Shown: positions 7,806 through 17,380 of the stretch, in pieces
How positions within the stretch are numbered: position 1 is the first letter of the stretch
Layout of the letters: each line of letters begins with the position of its first letter
NCBI RefSeq assembly: GCF_000331005.1
Contig: NZ_AEJB01000361.1
Location: 62,001 to 126,000 of the forward strand
DNA from: Streptomyces turgidiscabies Car8
Lineage (GTDB): Bacteria; Actinomycetota; Actinomycetes; Streptomycetales; Streptomycetaceae
Direction: 5' to 3'
Length of the DNA stretch: 64,000 bases
The notes under the pieces: generated by a model
Database searches by the model: none
What the model was told of the DNA's origin: nothing
The model's input: the letters and a program-made list of their open reading frames with translations, nothing else
Made by a program: the position numbers and the translations under genes

Positions 7806-9080
7806 ATGCGATCCATTCGAAGGTCCCTCGCTGTGCTTGCAGCGGTCGCATTGACCGCCGTCACCGCCGGGTGCGGATCCAGCGACGAGGGCGATGCCGG
7901 CGGCAAGATCACCCTCAACGTCTCGACGTTCAGCGAGTGGGGTTACAGCGGCCTGCTGAAGGAGTACCAGAAGCTCCACCCCGACATCACGATCAAGCAC
8001 AACCGCTTCGCCACGAGTGATGAGGCCAAGGAGCAGTTCCAGACCGCGCTCGGCGCGGGCTCGGGTCTCGCCGATGTCATCGGTGTCGACAACAGCTGGA
8101 TGCCGCAGATCCTCAAGTACCCGGACAACTTCGTGGATCTCTCCTCACCGAAGGTCGAGGGCCGCTGGCTGGACTGGACAACGAAGATCGCCACCACGGA
8201 CGACGGCAAGCTGCTCGGATACGCGACGGACCTGGGACCGCAGACGATCGCCTACCGCGCCGACCTGTTCAAGGAGGCCGGTCTGCCGAACGACCGCGAG
8301 GAGGTCGCCAAGCTCTTCGGTGGCGACAACGCGACATGGGACGACTTCTTCGCCGTCGGCGAGAAGTTCAAGGCCGCCAAGACAGGTCCGGCGTTCTACG
8401 ATGCGTCGGCCTCGGTGGCGACCGGCTGGACCGACCAGTACGAGGTGCTCTGGGAGGACCCCAAGAACGGCGAGATCATCGCCGGCGAGAACAAGGACCT
8501 CCGGAACATCTACGACACCGTGATGTCGCATGAGGGCCTGTCCGCAGACCTCGCGCGGTTCAGTGAGGACTGGGTCAGCGCATTCCAGAAGGACAAGTTC
8601 GCGGTGATGCTCGCGCCTTCGTGGATGCTCGGCGTCATCAAGGGCAATTCGGCCGGGGTCAAGGGCTGGGATATCGCCGACGTCTTCCCCAACGGCGGTG
8701 TCAACAGCGGCGGTTCGTACCTCAGCGTGCCGAAGCAGTCCAAGCACCCCGAGGAGGCGCAGGCGCTGGCGGAGTGGCTCACCGCCCCGGAGCAGCAGAT
8801 GAAGGCGTTCAAGGCGTCGGGCAACTTCCCCAGCCAGGTCGAGGCCCAGAAGAGCCCTGAGATGCAGAAGGTGACCGAACCCTTCTTCAACGATGCGCCC
8901 GTAGGAAAGGTCCTCGCCGAGCGCGCGTCGAACATCAGCGTGGTCCCGTACAAGGGTGACAACTACTTCGCGATCACAGCGGCATTCAACGACGCGGTCA
9001 ACCGTGTCTCGGTCGACAAGACCCACTCCGCCAAGGAGTCATGGGACATGTTCGTCGAGGGACTGGACTCGCTGAAGTGA
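7806..9080 (+). CDS. ABC transporter sugar-binding lipoprotein
   Basis: This 424-residue protein has a basic start, a hydrophobic segment and the lipobox LTAVTAGC, so it is exported and lipid-anchored at about Cys23. The mature part is a family 1 extracellular solute-binding protein (MalE/UgpB type): LNVSTFSEWGY near the N-terminus, DVIGVDNSW and GSYLSVPKQSKHPEEAQALAEW in the C-lobe. Such proteins capture oligosaccharides and deliver them to paired permeases, which here follow directly at 9152 and 10228. No ATPase gene is in the cluster; a shared MsiK-type ATPase encoded elsewhere is typical for Streptomyces. Ribosome site AAGGAG lies before ATG 7806. The substrate is unknown but cluster context points to a plant-derived oligosaccharide. 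Confidence 0.93.
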   Translation: MRSIRRSLAVLAAVALTAVTAGCGSSDEGDAGGKITLNVSTFSEWGYSGLLKEYQKLHPDITIKHNRFATSDEAKEQFQTALGAGSGLADVIGVDNSWMPQILKYPDNFVDLSSPKVEGRWLDWTTKIATTDDGKLLGYATDLGPQTIAYRADLFKEAGLPNDREEVAKLFGGDNATWDDFFAVGEKFKAAKTGPAFYDASASVATGWTDQYEVLWEDPKNGEIIAGENKDLRNIYDTVMSHEGLSADLARFSEDWVSAFQKDKFAVMLAPSWMLGVIKGNSAGVKGWDIADVFPNGGVNSGGSYLSVPKQSKHPEEAQALAEWLTAPEQQMKAFKASGNFPSQVEAQKSPEMQKVTEPFFNDAPVGKVLAERASNISVVPYKGDNYFAITAAFNDAVNRVSVDKTHSAKESWDMFVEGLDSLK

Positions 9081-9097
9081 TCGGTTCGTCCGCGCGC

Positions 9098-9129
9098 TCG
9101 GGGGCGCCCTCCGCGGACGGCGCCCCCGA
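9098..9129 (+). terminator. Intercistronic hairpin between binding protein and permease genes
   Basis: TCGGGGGCGCC (9098-9108) pairs perfectly with GGCGCCCCCGA (9119-9129), an 11-bp stem with a 10-base loop starting 17 bases after the binding-protein stop. Hairpins here commonly protect the upstream mRNA or partly terminate transcription, giving more binding protein than permease. Inference from position. Confidence 0.55.
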
Positions 9130-9151
9130 TTCACCATCGGAGGAAGAGCGC

Positions 9152-10231
9152 ATGGTCCGTCCGGCAGGGAGCGCGTCACCCCGTGGTGATGCCTCACCTC
9201 CACACACGCCCTCGCCCTGGCATCAGCGTCTGGGCCGCTGGGACATGAAGGCGTCGCCGTACGCCTATATCTCCCCGTTCTTCATCCTGTTCGGGATCGT
9301 CGGCCTGTTCCCGCTGCTGTACACCGCCTACGTCTCGCTGCACGACTGGGACCTCATCGGTGGGCAGAGCGAATTCGTCGGGCTCGACAACTTCACCTTT
9401 ATCCTCGACCAGCCGGTCTTCTGGGATGCGATGGGCAACACCGTCAGCATCTTCCTGCTCTCGACGGTCCCCCAGATTCTGATCGCCCTCGTACTTGCCA
9501 GCCTCCTGCACGCGAACATTCGTGCGCGCACCTTCTGGCGGATGGGGGTACTGCTGCCGTACGTGATCGCTCCGGTCGCCGTGACGCTGATCTTCTCGCG
9601 CATGTTCGCGGACCAGTCCGGTCTGGTGAACGCGCTTCTCGAGCAGCTGGGCATGGATCCGATCGGATGGCACCGGGACAGCCTTCCGGCGCACATCGTC
9701 ATCGCAAACATGGTCAACTTCCGGTGGACCGGCTTCAACACCCTCGTGCTGCTTGCGGCGATGCAGGCGATCTCCCGTGACCTGTACGAGGCGGCGATCC
9801 TCGACGGCGCGGGGCGGATTCGACAGTTCTTCTCCGTCACGGTGCCGTCCGTGCGTCCGACGCTCATCTTCGTCGTGATCACGTCCACGATCGGCGGGCT
9901 GCAGATCTTTGACGAGCCGCGTCTGTACGACACGCAAGGGCTCGGCGGCAGTTCAGGGCAGTGGAAGACGATCACTCTGTACCTGTACGAACTCGGCTGG
10001 AACCAGCAGCGACTGGGCCGTGCAGCGGCCGTCGCGTGGCTGCTCTTCCTGCTGATCATCGCATTCGCTCTGGTCAGCAACTGGCTGTCGCGCCGCATCG
10101 CTTCCGGAGACGACGCCACGGCCGGCTCCCGGCAGACGCGCCGTGCCGCCCGACGCAGCGCACCGAGCGCAGCAGCTCGTACGCCCGACTCCTCCGCACC
10201 GTCCGGTGCCACGCCCGGGAGCAGCACGTGA
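9152..10231 (+). CDS. Sugar ABC transporter permease (MalF type)
   Basis: Start ATG 9152 follows GGAGGAAG by a good spacing, giving 359 residues. About six membrane helices begin at YAYISPFFILFGIVGLFPLLYT. The cytoplasmic EAA loop (YEAAILDGAG then QFFSVTVPS), which contacts the ATPase, is present. It is a carbohydrate uptake 1 family inner-membrane subunit acting with the second permease, whose GTG start overlaps this gene's stop as GTGA at 10228-10231. The C-terminal 40 residues are basic, serine/alanine-rich and not conserved. Confidence 0.92.
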   Translation: MVRPAGSASPRGDASPPHTPSPWHQRLGRWDMKASPYAYISPFFILFGIVGLFPLLYTAYVSLHDWDLIGGQSEFVGLDNFTFILDQPVFWDAMGNTVSIFLLSTVPQILIALVLASLLHANIRARTFWRMGVLLPYVIAPVAVTLIFSRMFADQSGLVNALLEQLGMDPIGWHRDSLPAHIVIANMVNFRWTGFNTLVLLAAMQAISRDLYEAAILDGAGRIRQFFSVTVPSVRPTLIFVVITSTIGGLQIFDEPRLYDTQGLGGSSGQWKTITLYLYELGWNQQRLGRAAAVAWLLFLLIIAFALVSNWLSRRIASGDDATAGSRQTRRAARRSAPSAAARTPDSSAPSGATPGSST

Positions 10232-11142
10232 CCCCTCCTTCCATCCCGTACATCGAGCAGACGTCCGGTCGTGGAGCCGCCCGTGCGGCGCGCCGTCGGC
10301 GTGGACGGAACGACGGCGCTGTGCGCCGACCGGGAAAGACGACCTACGTCATCCTCACTCTGGTCGCGCTCATTTCGATCTTCCCGCTCTACTACGCGCT
10401 CCTGCTCGCGTCCTCGACGTCGGCAGAGGTCGCGCAGAACCCGATCCCCTCGCCGATCCCGGGCGGGCAGCTGGCCGACAATCTCACGCGGGTCTTCGAG
10501 TCGGACATCGACCTGCCGCGCGCGGTCTGGAACTCGGTCTTCGTCTCGGTGACAACGGCCCTCGCCGTCGTGTTGGTGTCCACGTTGGCCGGCTTCGCCT
10601 TCTCGAAGCTCCGGTTCAAGGGACGTGCCGGCCTCCTCACATTCGTGGTGGGCACCATGGCGGTACCCACTCAGCTCGGGGTCGTGCCGTTGTTCATCGT
10701 CATGCGCGAGATGGGCCTGACGGGAAGCCTCTGGGCGGTCATCATCCCCGGTATCGCCTCCGCCTTCGGCGTGTTCTGGATGACGCAGTACCTCCAGTCG
10801 GCGCTGCCCTATGAGCTCATCGAGGCAGCCCGCATCGACGGGGCATCAACGTTCCGGATCTTCCGCTCCATCGTGCTGCCGGCCGCCAGGCCCGCGGCCG
10901 CCATGCTGGGCCTGTTCACCTTCATCGGGGCGTGGACCCAGTACTTCTGGCCGTCGATCGTGCTCGGCACGACCAATCCGACACTCCCCGTCGCGCTGCA
11001 ACTGCTGCAGGCCGGGTTCTTCAAGGACATCCCCCTCATCATGACCGGCGTTCTCGTGTCCGTGGTGCCGCTTCTCGTGCTGTTCGCCGTACTCGGCAGG
11101 CAGTTGGTCGCAGGCGTCATGCAGGGAGCCGTCAAGGGGTGA
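10228..11142 (+). CDS. Sugar ABC transporter permease (MalG type)
   Basis: Translation from GTG 10228, overlapping the previous stop by four bases, gives 304 residues. The first membrane helix is VILTLVALISIFPLYYALLLAS and the EAA loop is LIEAARIDGASTFRIFRSIVLP, which fits the MalG half of a carbohydrate importer. The overlap indicates translational coupling and a fixed ratio with the MalF-type partner. Together with the lipoprotein at 7806 these form the uptake system for the glycoside cluster; the GH3 genes follow 127 bases later in the same direction. Confidence 0.92.
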   Translation: MTPPSIPYIEQTSGRGAARAARRRRGRNDGAVRRPGKTTYVILTLVALISIFPLYYALLLASSTSAEVAQNPIPSPIPGGQLADNLTRVFESDIDLPRAVWNSVFVSVTTALAVVLVSTLAGFAFSKLRFKGRAGLLTFVVGTMAVPTQLGVVPLFIVMREMGLTGSLWAVIIPGIASAFGVFWMTQYLQSALPYELIEAARIDGASTFRIFRSIVLPAARPAAAMLGLFTFIGAWTQYFWPSIVLGTTNPTLPVALQLLQAGFFKDIPLIMTGVLVSVVPLLVLFAVLGRQLVAGVMQGAVKG

Positions 11143-11269
11143 CCCGCCCGCACCGCACTGCCGGACCGGGACATGTGCCGGTGCACTGACACGGTGCACG
11201 GCCCCGACCGCCCCGAGGGGGCCTGCACCCAGGCCCCGGGAACGAAATCGAGAGGAACTCCCACCACTC

Positions 11270-13105
11270 ATGCCTGCGACGACTGCATCGGGCAGTACCA
11301 CCTTCCGCGATCTCAACGGCAACGGGCGCATGGAGCCCTACGAGAACCCGCGGCTCAGCGCCGAGGAACGCACGGAAGATCTGTTGACCCGGCTCTCGCT
11401 CGAAGAGAAAGTCGGTCTGCTCTTCCACACAGTCATCGAGATGGGCCCGGGAGGCACCGTCCTCGAAGAGCCCGGTGCGATCAGCAAGTCACCCACCAGC
11501 GAGGTGATCCTGGGCAGGGGGATCAGCCACTTCAACACGCACCGAATCGAAGACCCTCGGGCAGCCGCACGGTGGCACAACGCGATCCAGCGGCTCGCAG
11601 AGAAGACCCCGCACGGCATCCCGGTCACGATTTCCAGCGACCCTCGACACGGATTCCTGGAGAACATCGGGGCTTCCTTCACTGCAGGTCCGTTCTCGCA
11701 GTGGCCCGACGCCCTCGGCCTTGCGGCACTGCGCGACCCGGACACCGTGCGCGAGTTCGCGCGCCGGGTGCGCGAGGAGTACCGCGCCGTCGGCATCCGC
11801 ATGGCACTGCATCCTCAGGTCGACCTCGCCAGCGAACCCCGCTGGGCACGCCAACTCCAGACGTTCGGCGCCGACACCGATCTCGTGGTCGCCTACACGC
11901 GCGCGTACCTCGAAGGTTTCCAGGGCGCGGCGCTCGACTCAACGAGCATCGCCTGCGTCACCAAGCACTTCCCCGGCGGCGGCGCGCAGCTGGACGGCGA
12001 GGATGCGCACTTCCCGTACGGTCGCGAGCAGGTCTACCCGGGTGGTGCGTTCGAGGAGCACCTCCGTCCGTTCGTCACCGCCGTCGAGCACGGCACCGCC
12101 GCGGTCATGCCCTACTACGGCATGCCGGTCGGTCTTGAGATCGACGGCGAACCGATCGAGGAGGTCGGGTTCGGGTACAACAAGCAGATCCTCACCGGGC
12201 TGCTGCGCGAGCGGCTGGGCTTCGACGGGCTGATCGTCACGGACTGGGAGCTGGTGAACGACAACCACGTCGGGGACCAGGTCCTGCCCGCACGCGCGTG
12301 GGGGGTTGAAGAGCTCGACGCCCGCGAGCGCATGGTCAAGATCCTCAATGCCGGCGCGGACCAGTTCGGCGGTGAACAGTGCACGGATCTCCTGCTTGAG
12401 CTCGTACGGGATGGCGTCGTCCCGGAGAGCAGGATCGACGAGTCGGCGCGCCGCGTCCTGCTGATCAAGTTCCGGCTCGGTCTGTTCGACAACCCTTTCA
12501 TCGACGAAGATGCCGCCGTGGCCGTTGTGGGCAACGCCGAGACCCGGCGGGTCGCCCTGGAGACACAGTCCCGTTCCGTCACCGTCCTGAAGAACTCCGT
12601 GGTCGAAGGAAGGCCAGTGCTTCCGCTCGCCGTGGGCGCGCGCTTGTACGCGGAGGGGATCGATCCGGAGGTCCTCGGCCGGGAGTTCACCCCCGTGACG
12701 ACGCCGCAGGAGGCAGAACTGGCCATCGTGCGCATCGACGCACCGTTCGAGCCGCGGGACGACCTGTTCCTGGAGTCGTATTTCCACCAGGGGTCTCTTG
12801 ACCTGCCCCCCGGCCTCGTACACCGACTGCGTAGGATCGCCCACTACGCCCCGCTGATCGTGGATGTCGCCTTGGACCGCCCGGCCATCCTCACGCCGCT
12901 CGTCGACGCGCTCGCCGGACTGACCGTCACCTTCGGTGTCTCGGATGACGCTCTGCTCACCGCCCTCACCGGCCGCATCGCTCCGGAGGGCAAACTTCCC
13001 GTCGAGCTTCCGCGGTCGATGCAGGCCGTACGAGAGTCCGCGCCGGACGCGCTGGCGGACACCGCCGACCCGCTGTTCCCCCTGGGATCGGGGCTGGAGA
13101 TCTGA
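11270..13105 (+). CDS. GH3 glycoside hydrolase (beta-glucosidase/beta-xylosidase type)
   Basis: This 611-residue cytoplasmic protein carries the two GH3 domains without the C-terminal Fn3 module. KHFPGGG is at 232-238, the nucleophile D325 lies in GLIVTDWE, and IKFRLGLFDNPF begins the second domain. The second domain is short (SRSVTVLKNS, PEGKLPVELP). The N-terminal start FRDLNGNGRMEPYENP resembles GH3 enzymes with an EF-hand-like loop. It lies between the importer and a second GH3 gene (43-base gap), so imported oligosaccharides are the likely substrate. Whether it takes glucose or xylose units cannot be settled from sequence. Confidence 0.9.
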   Translation: MPATTASGSTTFRDLNGNGRMEPYENPRLSAEERTEDLLTRLSLEEKVGLLFHTVIEMGPGGTVLEEPGAISKSPTSEVILGRGISHFNTHRIEDPRAAARWHNAIQRLAEKTPHGIPVTISSDPRHGFLENIGASFTAGPFSQWPDALGLAALRDPDTVREFARRVREEYRAVGIRMALHPQVDLASEPRWARQLQTFGADTDLVVAYTRAYLEGFQGAALDSTSIACVTKHFPGGGAQLDGEDAHFPYGREQVYPGGAFEEHLRPFVTAVEHGTAAVMPYYGMPVGLEIDGEPIEEVGFGYNKQILTGLLRERLGFDGLIVTDWELVNDNHVGDQVLPARAWGVEELDARERMVKILNAGADQFGGEQCTDLLLELVRDGVVPESRIDESARRVLLIKFRLGLFDNPFIDEDAAVAVVGNAETRRVALETQSRSVTVLKNSVVEGRPVLPLAVGARLYAEGIDPEVLGREFTPVTTPQEAELAIVRIDAPFEPRDDLFLESYFHQGSLDLPPGLVHRLRRIAHYAPLIVDVALDRPAILTPLVDALAGLTVTFGVSDDALLTALTGRIAPEGKLPVELPRSMQAVRESAPDALADTADPLFPLGSGLEI

Positions 13106-13148
13106 TGTCCCGTTCGTGGAACCCGCACTCGCACAGAAGGATCACGTC

Positions 13149-15566
13149 ATGACCGACGCACGTTCCCGCGCCATCGAGTTGCTCGGTCGCATGACCCTGC
13201 ACGAAAAGGTCGCGCAGCTGACGTCGCTGATCCCGACAATGCTCTTCGACGCCAAAGGCATCCGCCCGGACGTCGCCGCGGCCAAGCTGGCGAATGGCAT
13301 CGGCTACATCGAACCGCACATGGGGGGCTTTCCGGCGAACGCGGCCGAACTCGCCCGGCTCAACAACGCGGTACAGCGCCACCTGGTCGAGAACACCCGC
13401 CTGGGCATTCCCGCGATCATGCACATCGAGGCGCTGAACGGTGTGAACGCCCCCACCTTCACATCCTTCCCCACCGCGATCGCCCTCGCGGCCACCTGGG
13501 ACACCACCGGGGTGGGCGAGATGGCCGCACTGACCCGTCGGCAGATGCGATCCGTGGGCCTGCACCACGCCCTGTCGCCGCTGCTCGACATCGCCCGCGA
13601 CGCGCGATGGGGCCGAGTTCACGAGACGTACGGCGAGGATCCATACCTGGTCAGCGCGCTGGGAGTGTCCTTCGTACGCAATCTTCAAGGCGAGTCGCTG
13701 CTGGACGGGGTCATCGCCACCGGCAAGCACTTCCTCGGCTACGCAATGAGTGAGGCCGGTCTCAACATGGCGACCGTGCCGATGGGAGCGCGCGAGCTGC
13801 GGGAGGTGTACGCGCGCCCCTTCGCCGCCGCCATCCAGCTCGCGGGACTGGGCTCGATCATGAACTCGCTCGCCGACTGGGACGGAGTGCCCGCTGCCGC
13901 CGACCCTCGGGTGTTCCGCAAGATGTTGCGCGACCAACTCGGGTTCAACGGCACCGTCGTGTCGGACTGGCTGTCGATCGAGAACCTCGTGACCCATCAT
14001 CGCGCCGCGCGCGATGCACGCGAAGCGGGCGTGCTCGGCATGCGGGCCGGCATCGACGTGGAAATGCCCGAGCCGTTCGGCTACGGCGACAACCTCGTCG
14101 AGGCCGTCCGCGACGGCGAGATTCCCGAAACGACCGTCGACGAGTCGGTCCTCCGCGTACTGACGCACAAGTTCCAACTGGGCCTGTTCGAGAACCCCTA
14201 CGTGGAAACCGACCCGGTGGAGATCATGTCCGTGGCGCAGGAGGGCCGCGACCTCTCCCTGCGTCTTGCGCGCGAGTCCGTCACGCTCCTCAAGAACGAC
14301 GACGGGGTGCTCCCACTCAGCGGCGCCCCGCGCATCGCGGTCGTCGGACCTCATGCCGAGGCTGTGGGCACGGCCTTCGCCCCGTACACCTTCCCCTCCT
14401 TCATCGAGCTGACCCGAGCACTGCTGAACGGCAAGACGAGTTCCATGGTCGGTGTCGAAAACCTCGACTCCTTCGGCCCCGACGACGCCTACGTGCACGA
14501 GGAGATCGGCGACCTGCTCGCCATGAGCGAGGACGAGTTCGCGAGGTCGCGCTACGAAGCGGTCTCCCTGGCGGACGCCCTCCAAGCCGCGCTACCCGAC
14601 TCCGAAATCCTCGTCGCAACTGGATGCGGAGTCACCGACGGGGCCGAGGGGATCGGCGCGGCAGTCGACGTCGCGCGTGATGCGGATGTCGTGGTCCTGG
14701 CACTGGGCGGCGTGGCGCGATGGTTCTTCGGTGAACGGACGGAGGGTGAGGGTGCGGACACCGCCGATGTGACGCTGCCGGATGTACAGCGTCGGCTCGT
14801 GCACGAGATCGCCGCGCTCGGCAAGACGACCGTCGGCGTGATCTTCTCGGGCCGCCCTCTCGCCCTTGGTGACGTCGAGCCCGAGCTCGACGCCATCCTG
14901 CTCGGGTACTACGGCTCGCAGTTCGGCACACCTGCCGTCGCGGAGATCCTCAGCGGCACGGCCGAGCCGCAGGGCCGCCTGCCGTACACGATCCCCCGCT
15001 CCAGCGGTCAGGTCCCCCTCCATGCGGGCCAGCGGTTCGGCAGCGGATACCGCCGTCGGGAAGGCGATCCGCACGGCGGATACGTGGACGAGTCCGCGGC
15101 ACCGCTCTACCCGTTCGGGCACGGCCTGACGTATACCGAATTCGTCTACTCCGACCTCCAGCTGAGCAGCACGTCGATCGCACCCGACCGCACCGTCGAG
15201 GTCACCGCGACCGTCACGAACACGGGCGACCGCCCAGGCGTAGAACTCATGCAGCTCTACGTCGAGGACGATGCGCCCGGCGTGTCGAGGCCGGCGCTCC
15301 AGCTCGCGGGGTTCCATCGCCTCGAACTGCAGCCAGGGGATCAGGCGACGGTGAGATTCGCTCTGGAACTCCCGCTGCTGGCCTACCTGTCCCTGGACGA
15401 CAGATGGGTCGTGGATCCGGGCCCGATGTGGATCTCGGTCGGCTCGTCGTCGAGTGACCTTCGCCTGCGCGGTCGCCTGGACGTCGTCGGTGACACCGTG
15501 GACGTCACGCGACGGAGGGTGTACCTGACCCACTCTGCACGGACCGCTCCTACGACGGGAACGTGA
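13149..15566 (+). CDS. GH3 beta-glucosidase/beta-xylosidase with Fn3-like domain
   Basis: ATG 13149 with AAGGA upstream gives 805 residues; the frame is open further left but that part overlaps the preceding GH3 gene and is not conserved. The domains are a GH3 N-terminal barrel (KHFLGYAMSEAG at about 193-204, nucleophile D273 in VSDW), a GH3 C-terminal domain (SVTLLKNDDGVLPL, VVLALGG) and a C-terminal Fn3-like domain (VELMQLYVED, LAGFHRLELQPGD). No signal peptide is seen. Three-domain GH3 enzymes of this layout act on cello- or xylo-oligosaccharides or on saponin glycans. Tandem, non-identical GH3 genes suggest two different linkages in one imported sugar chain. A strong terminator follows. 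Confidence 0.92.
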   Translation: MTDARSRAIELLGRMTLHEKVAQLTSLIPTMLFDAKGIRPDVAAAKLANGIGYIEPHMGGFPANAAELARLNNAVQRHLVENTRLGIPAIMHIEALNGVNAPTFTSFPTAIALAATWDTTGVGEMAALTRRQMRSVGLHHALSPLLDIARDARWGRVHETYGEDPYLVSALGVSFVRNLQGESLLDGVIATGKHFLGYAMSEAGLNMATVPMGARELREVYARPFAAAIQLAGLGSIMNSLADWDGVPAAADPRVFRKMLRDQLGFNGTVVSDWLSIENLVTHHRAARDAREAGVLGMRAGIDVEMPEPFGYGDNLVEAVRDGEIPETTVDESVLRVLTHKFQLGLFENPYVETDPVEIMSVAQEGRDLSLRLARESVTLLKNDDGVLPLSGAPRIAVVGPHAEAVGTAFAPYTFPSFIELTRALLNGKTSSMVGVENLDSFGPDDAYVHEEIGDLLAMSEDEFARSRYEAVSLADALQAALPDSEILVATGCGVTDGAEGIGAAVDVARDADVVVLALGGVARWFFGERTEGEGADTADVTLPDVQRRLVHEIAALGKTTVGVIFSGRPLALGDVEPELDAILLGYYGSQFGTPAVAEILSGTAEPQGRLPYTIPRSSGQVPLHAGQRFGSGYRRREGDPHGGYVDESAAPLYPFGHGLTYTEFVYSDLQLSSTSIAPDRTVEVTATVTNTGDRPGVELMQLYVEDDAPGVSRPALQLAGFHRLELQPGDQATVRFALELPLLAYLSLDDRWVVDPGPMWISVGSSSSDLRLRGRLDVVGDTVDVTRRRVYLTHSARTAPTTGT

Positions 15567-15592
15567 CACGCGAGACCGCCGCCCCGCCAGCA

Positions 15593-15630
15593 GCCCGTGG
15601 GGAGCGGACCTGACACCGCTCCCCACGGGC
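15593..15630 (+). terminator. Terminator after the second GH3 gene
   Basis: GCCCGTGGGGAGCGG (15593-15607) and CCGCTCCCCACGGGC (15616-15630) form a perfect 15-bp stem with an 8-base loop, 27 bases after the GH3 stop. It probably ends the importer-GH3 transcript and sets the GH35-like gene apart. Confidence 0.7.
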
Positions 15631-15766
15631 CTTCGCCTGGCCAACTATCCGGCATCGCGCCGCACCCCTGGGACGGCGATGGCTGAGAGCGCCGGCAGCG
15701 ACCTGGCGCCGTCCGCCGCCCTCGCCCGAAGACACCGCTCAACCGGAAGACATCGATGGGAGCCCC

Positions 15767-17380
15767 TTGCAACACCACGGCATAGACCAGGCCACGGGCC
15801 AGCTGATCGTCGGCGGTACGCCGTACCTGATCCGCGGCATCGAGGTCCACAACTCCACCTCGTCCCACGCCGACTACCTGGAACCCGTGTGGAAGCGGTG
15901 TGCGGACGCAGCGGTCAACACCGTTCTTGCACCGGTCAGTTGGGAGCTTGTGGAACCGACGGAGGGAGAGTTCGACTTTCACTTGGTCGACGCCATGCTC
16001 TCCGGTGCGCGCGACCACGAGCTCAAGCTGGTGCTTCTCTGGTTCGGCAGCTGGAAGAACGCTTCGTCGAGCTACGTGCCGGCCTGGGTCAAGCTCGATC
16101 CGGTCCGTTTTCCGCTGCAGGTCGACGAGGCCGGCGATCCGCTGGACAACCTCAGCCCGTTCTCCACGAACAACCGCGACGCCGACGCGGCCGCTTTCGC
16201 GGCCTTCATGGAGCACCTCGCACGCGTCGACGGCCGCGAGAAGACCGTGATCATGGTGCAGGTCGAGAACGAGGTCGGGCTGCTCGGGGCACCGCGCTCC
16301 TACGGAGCGGACGCGGCAGCCGCATGGGCGGCTCCCGTTCCGGCAGCCCTTGCGGAAGCACTGCGCAACGGAGCCTCCCCGTACGTCCAGGCCCCGGACG
16401 AGCCGTCCACCCCGACGTGGGACCTCCTGACGGGCGACTCCGACCGGAAGGCCGAGTTGTTCATGGCCTGGCACTACGCCTGCTACATCGAGCACGTCGC
16501 CGCCGCAGGCCTGGCCCGCTACGACATCCCGCTGTTCGCCAACGCCTGGCTGGACTCGAGCGTGCCGAACGGATCGGAGTCCGCGAACATCGCCGTCGCC
16601 GGCGGCAGCGCGCCGGGGGTGTTCCCCAGTGGGGGGCCACTACCGCATGTCAGCGCTGCCTGGAAGCTGGCCGCTCCCTCGCTCGCGTTCCTCGCCCCAG
16701 ACGTGTACTTCGGCGACTTCGACATCCCGTTCAAGCGCTACGCGGACACGAACACCACCTTGTTCGTGCCCGAGATGCGCGCCGACTGCCACGGGGTCTC
16801 GCACAGCTTCCTCGCCATCGGACAGTACGGTGCCATCGGGGTCTCGCCGTTCGGCTTCGACTCCCTCGACGATGACCGCACGGTGGAGCTGCGCCGTATC
16901 TATGCGCAGCTCGCGGCGCTGGAGAACGACATCCTTGCCGCACAGCCGCGAGGGCGCGTGCGCGGCTTCCGGGTCCCGGCCTCCAAGGAGGAGACGTTCG
17001 CCCTCGGCAAGTACGAGTTCGTGATCAGGGCCTATCCGGAACACGGCAACGGCGAGCGGTTCGGCTATGGGCTCCTGCTGCAGTTCGACGACGACGTGTT
17101 CATCGCCGTCGGCGACAACTTCACGGTCTGCCCGCGCTCGCCGGACGGCCGGCCGGTGGCCATCTTGCAGGCGGACGAACTCGTGGCAGGCACGGGCCGG
17201 CTCCGTCCGCGAAGGCGCCTCAATGGTGACGAGACGTTGTCCGGCACCGGCATCAGGATCGCGGAGCACCCGGCCCCGATGCACGGTTTCATGGCGACCA
17301 GCGGGATCCCGTCAGGGGTGGTGAGGTTCTCGCTGTACTTCCCCGGGGCGCCGAGGGGCACCGCCGCCCCGGACTACTGA
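15767..17380 (+). CDS. GH35-like beta-galactosidase (DUF5597-type)
   Basis: Conservation begins at a TTG start (15767) with a GGGAG ribosome site 4 bases upstream; an ATG at 15756 is out of frame. The 537-residue protein has a TIM barrel with acid/base E169 in VQVENEVG and nucleophile E336 in FVPEMR, as in GH35 and related GH42 enzymes. A C-terminal beta domain typical of the DUF5597 subgroup follows. No signal peptide is present. It would remove terminal beta-galactosyl units inside the cell. In the model of an imported glycoalkaloid tetrasaccharide or triose, galactose is the reducing-end sugar attached to the aglycone. The 3' end overlaps the convergent SDR gene by 7 bases. Confidence 0.85.
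   Translation: MQHHGIDQATGQLIVGGTPYLIRGIEVHNSTSSHADYLEPVWKRCADAAVNTVLAPVSWELVEPTEGEFDFHLVDAMLSGARDHELKLVLLWFGSWKNASSSYVPAWVKLDPVRFPLQVDEAGDPLDNLSPFSTNNRDADAAAFAAFMEHLARVDGREKTVIMVQVENEVGLLGAPRSYGADAAAAWAAPVPAALAEALRNGASPYVQAPDEPSTPTWDLLTGDSDRKAELFMAWHYACYIEHVAAAGLARYDIPLFANAWLDSSVPNGSESANIAVAGGSAPGVFPSGGPLPHVSAAWKLAAPSLAFLAPDVYFGDFDIPFKRYADTNTTLFVPEMRADCHGVSHSFLAIGQYGAIGVSPFGFDSLDDDRTVELRRIYAQLAALENDILAAQPRGRVRGFRVPASKEETFALGKYEFVIRAYPEHGNGERFGYGLLLQFDDDVFIAVGDNFTVCPRSPDGRPVAILQADELVAGTGRLRPRRRLNGDETLSGTGIRIAEHPAPMHGFMATSGIPSGVVRFSLYFPGAPRGTAAPDY

Noticed and set aside
12966..14585. 539-codon minus-strand frame opposite the second GH3 gene
   Set aside because: Low-complexity His/Gly/Arg/Val-rich translation without motifs; the plus strand encodes a complete GH3 enzyme.
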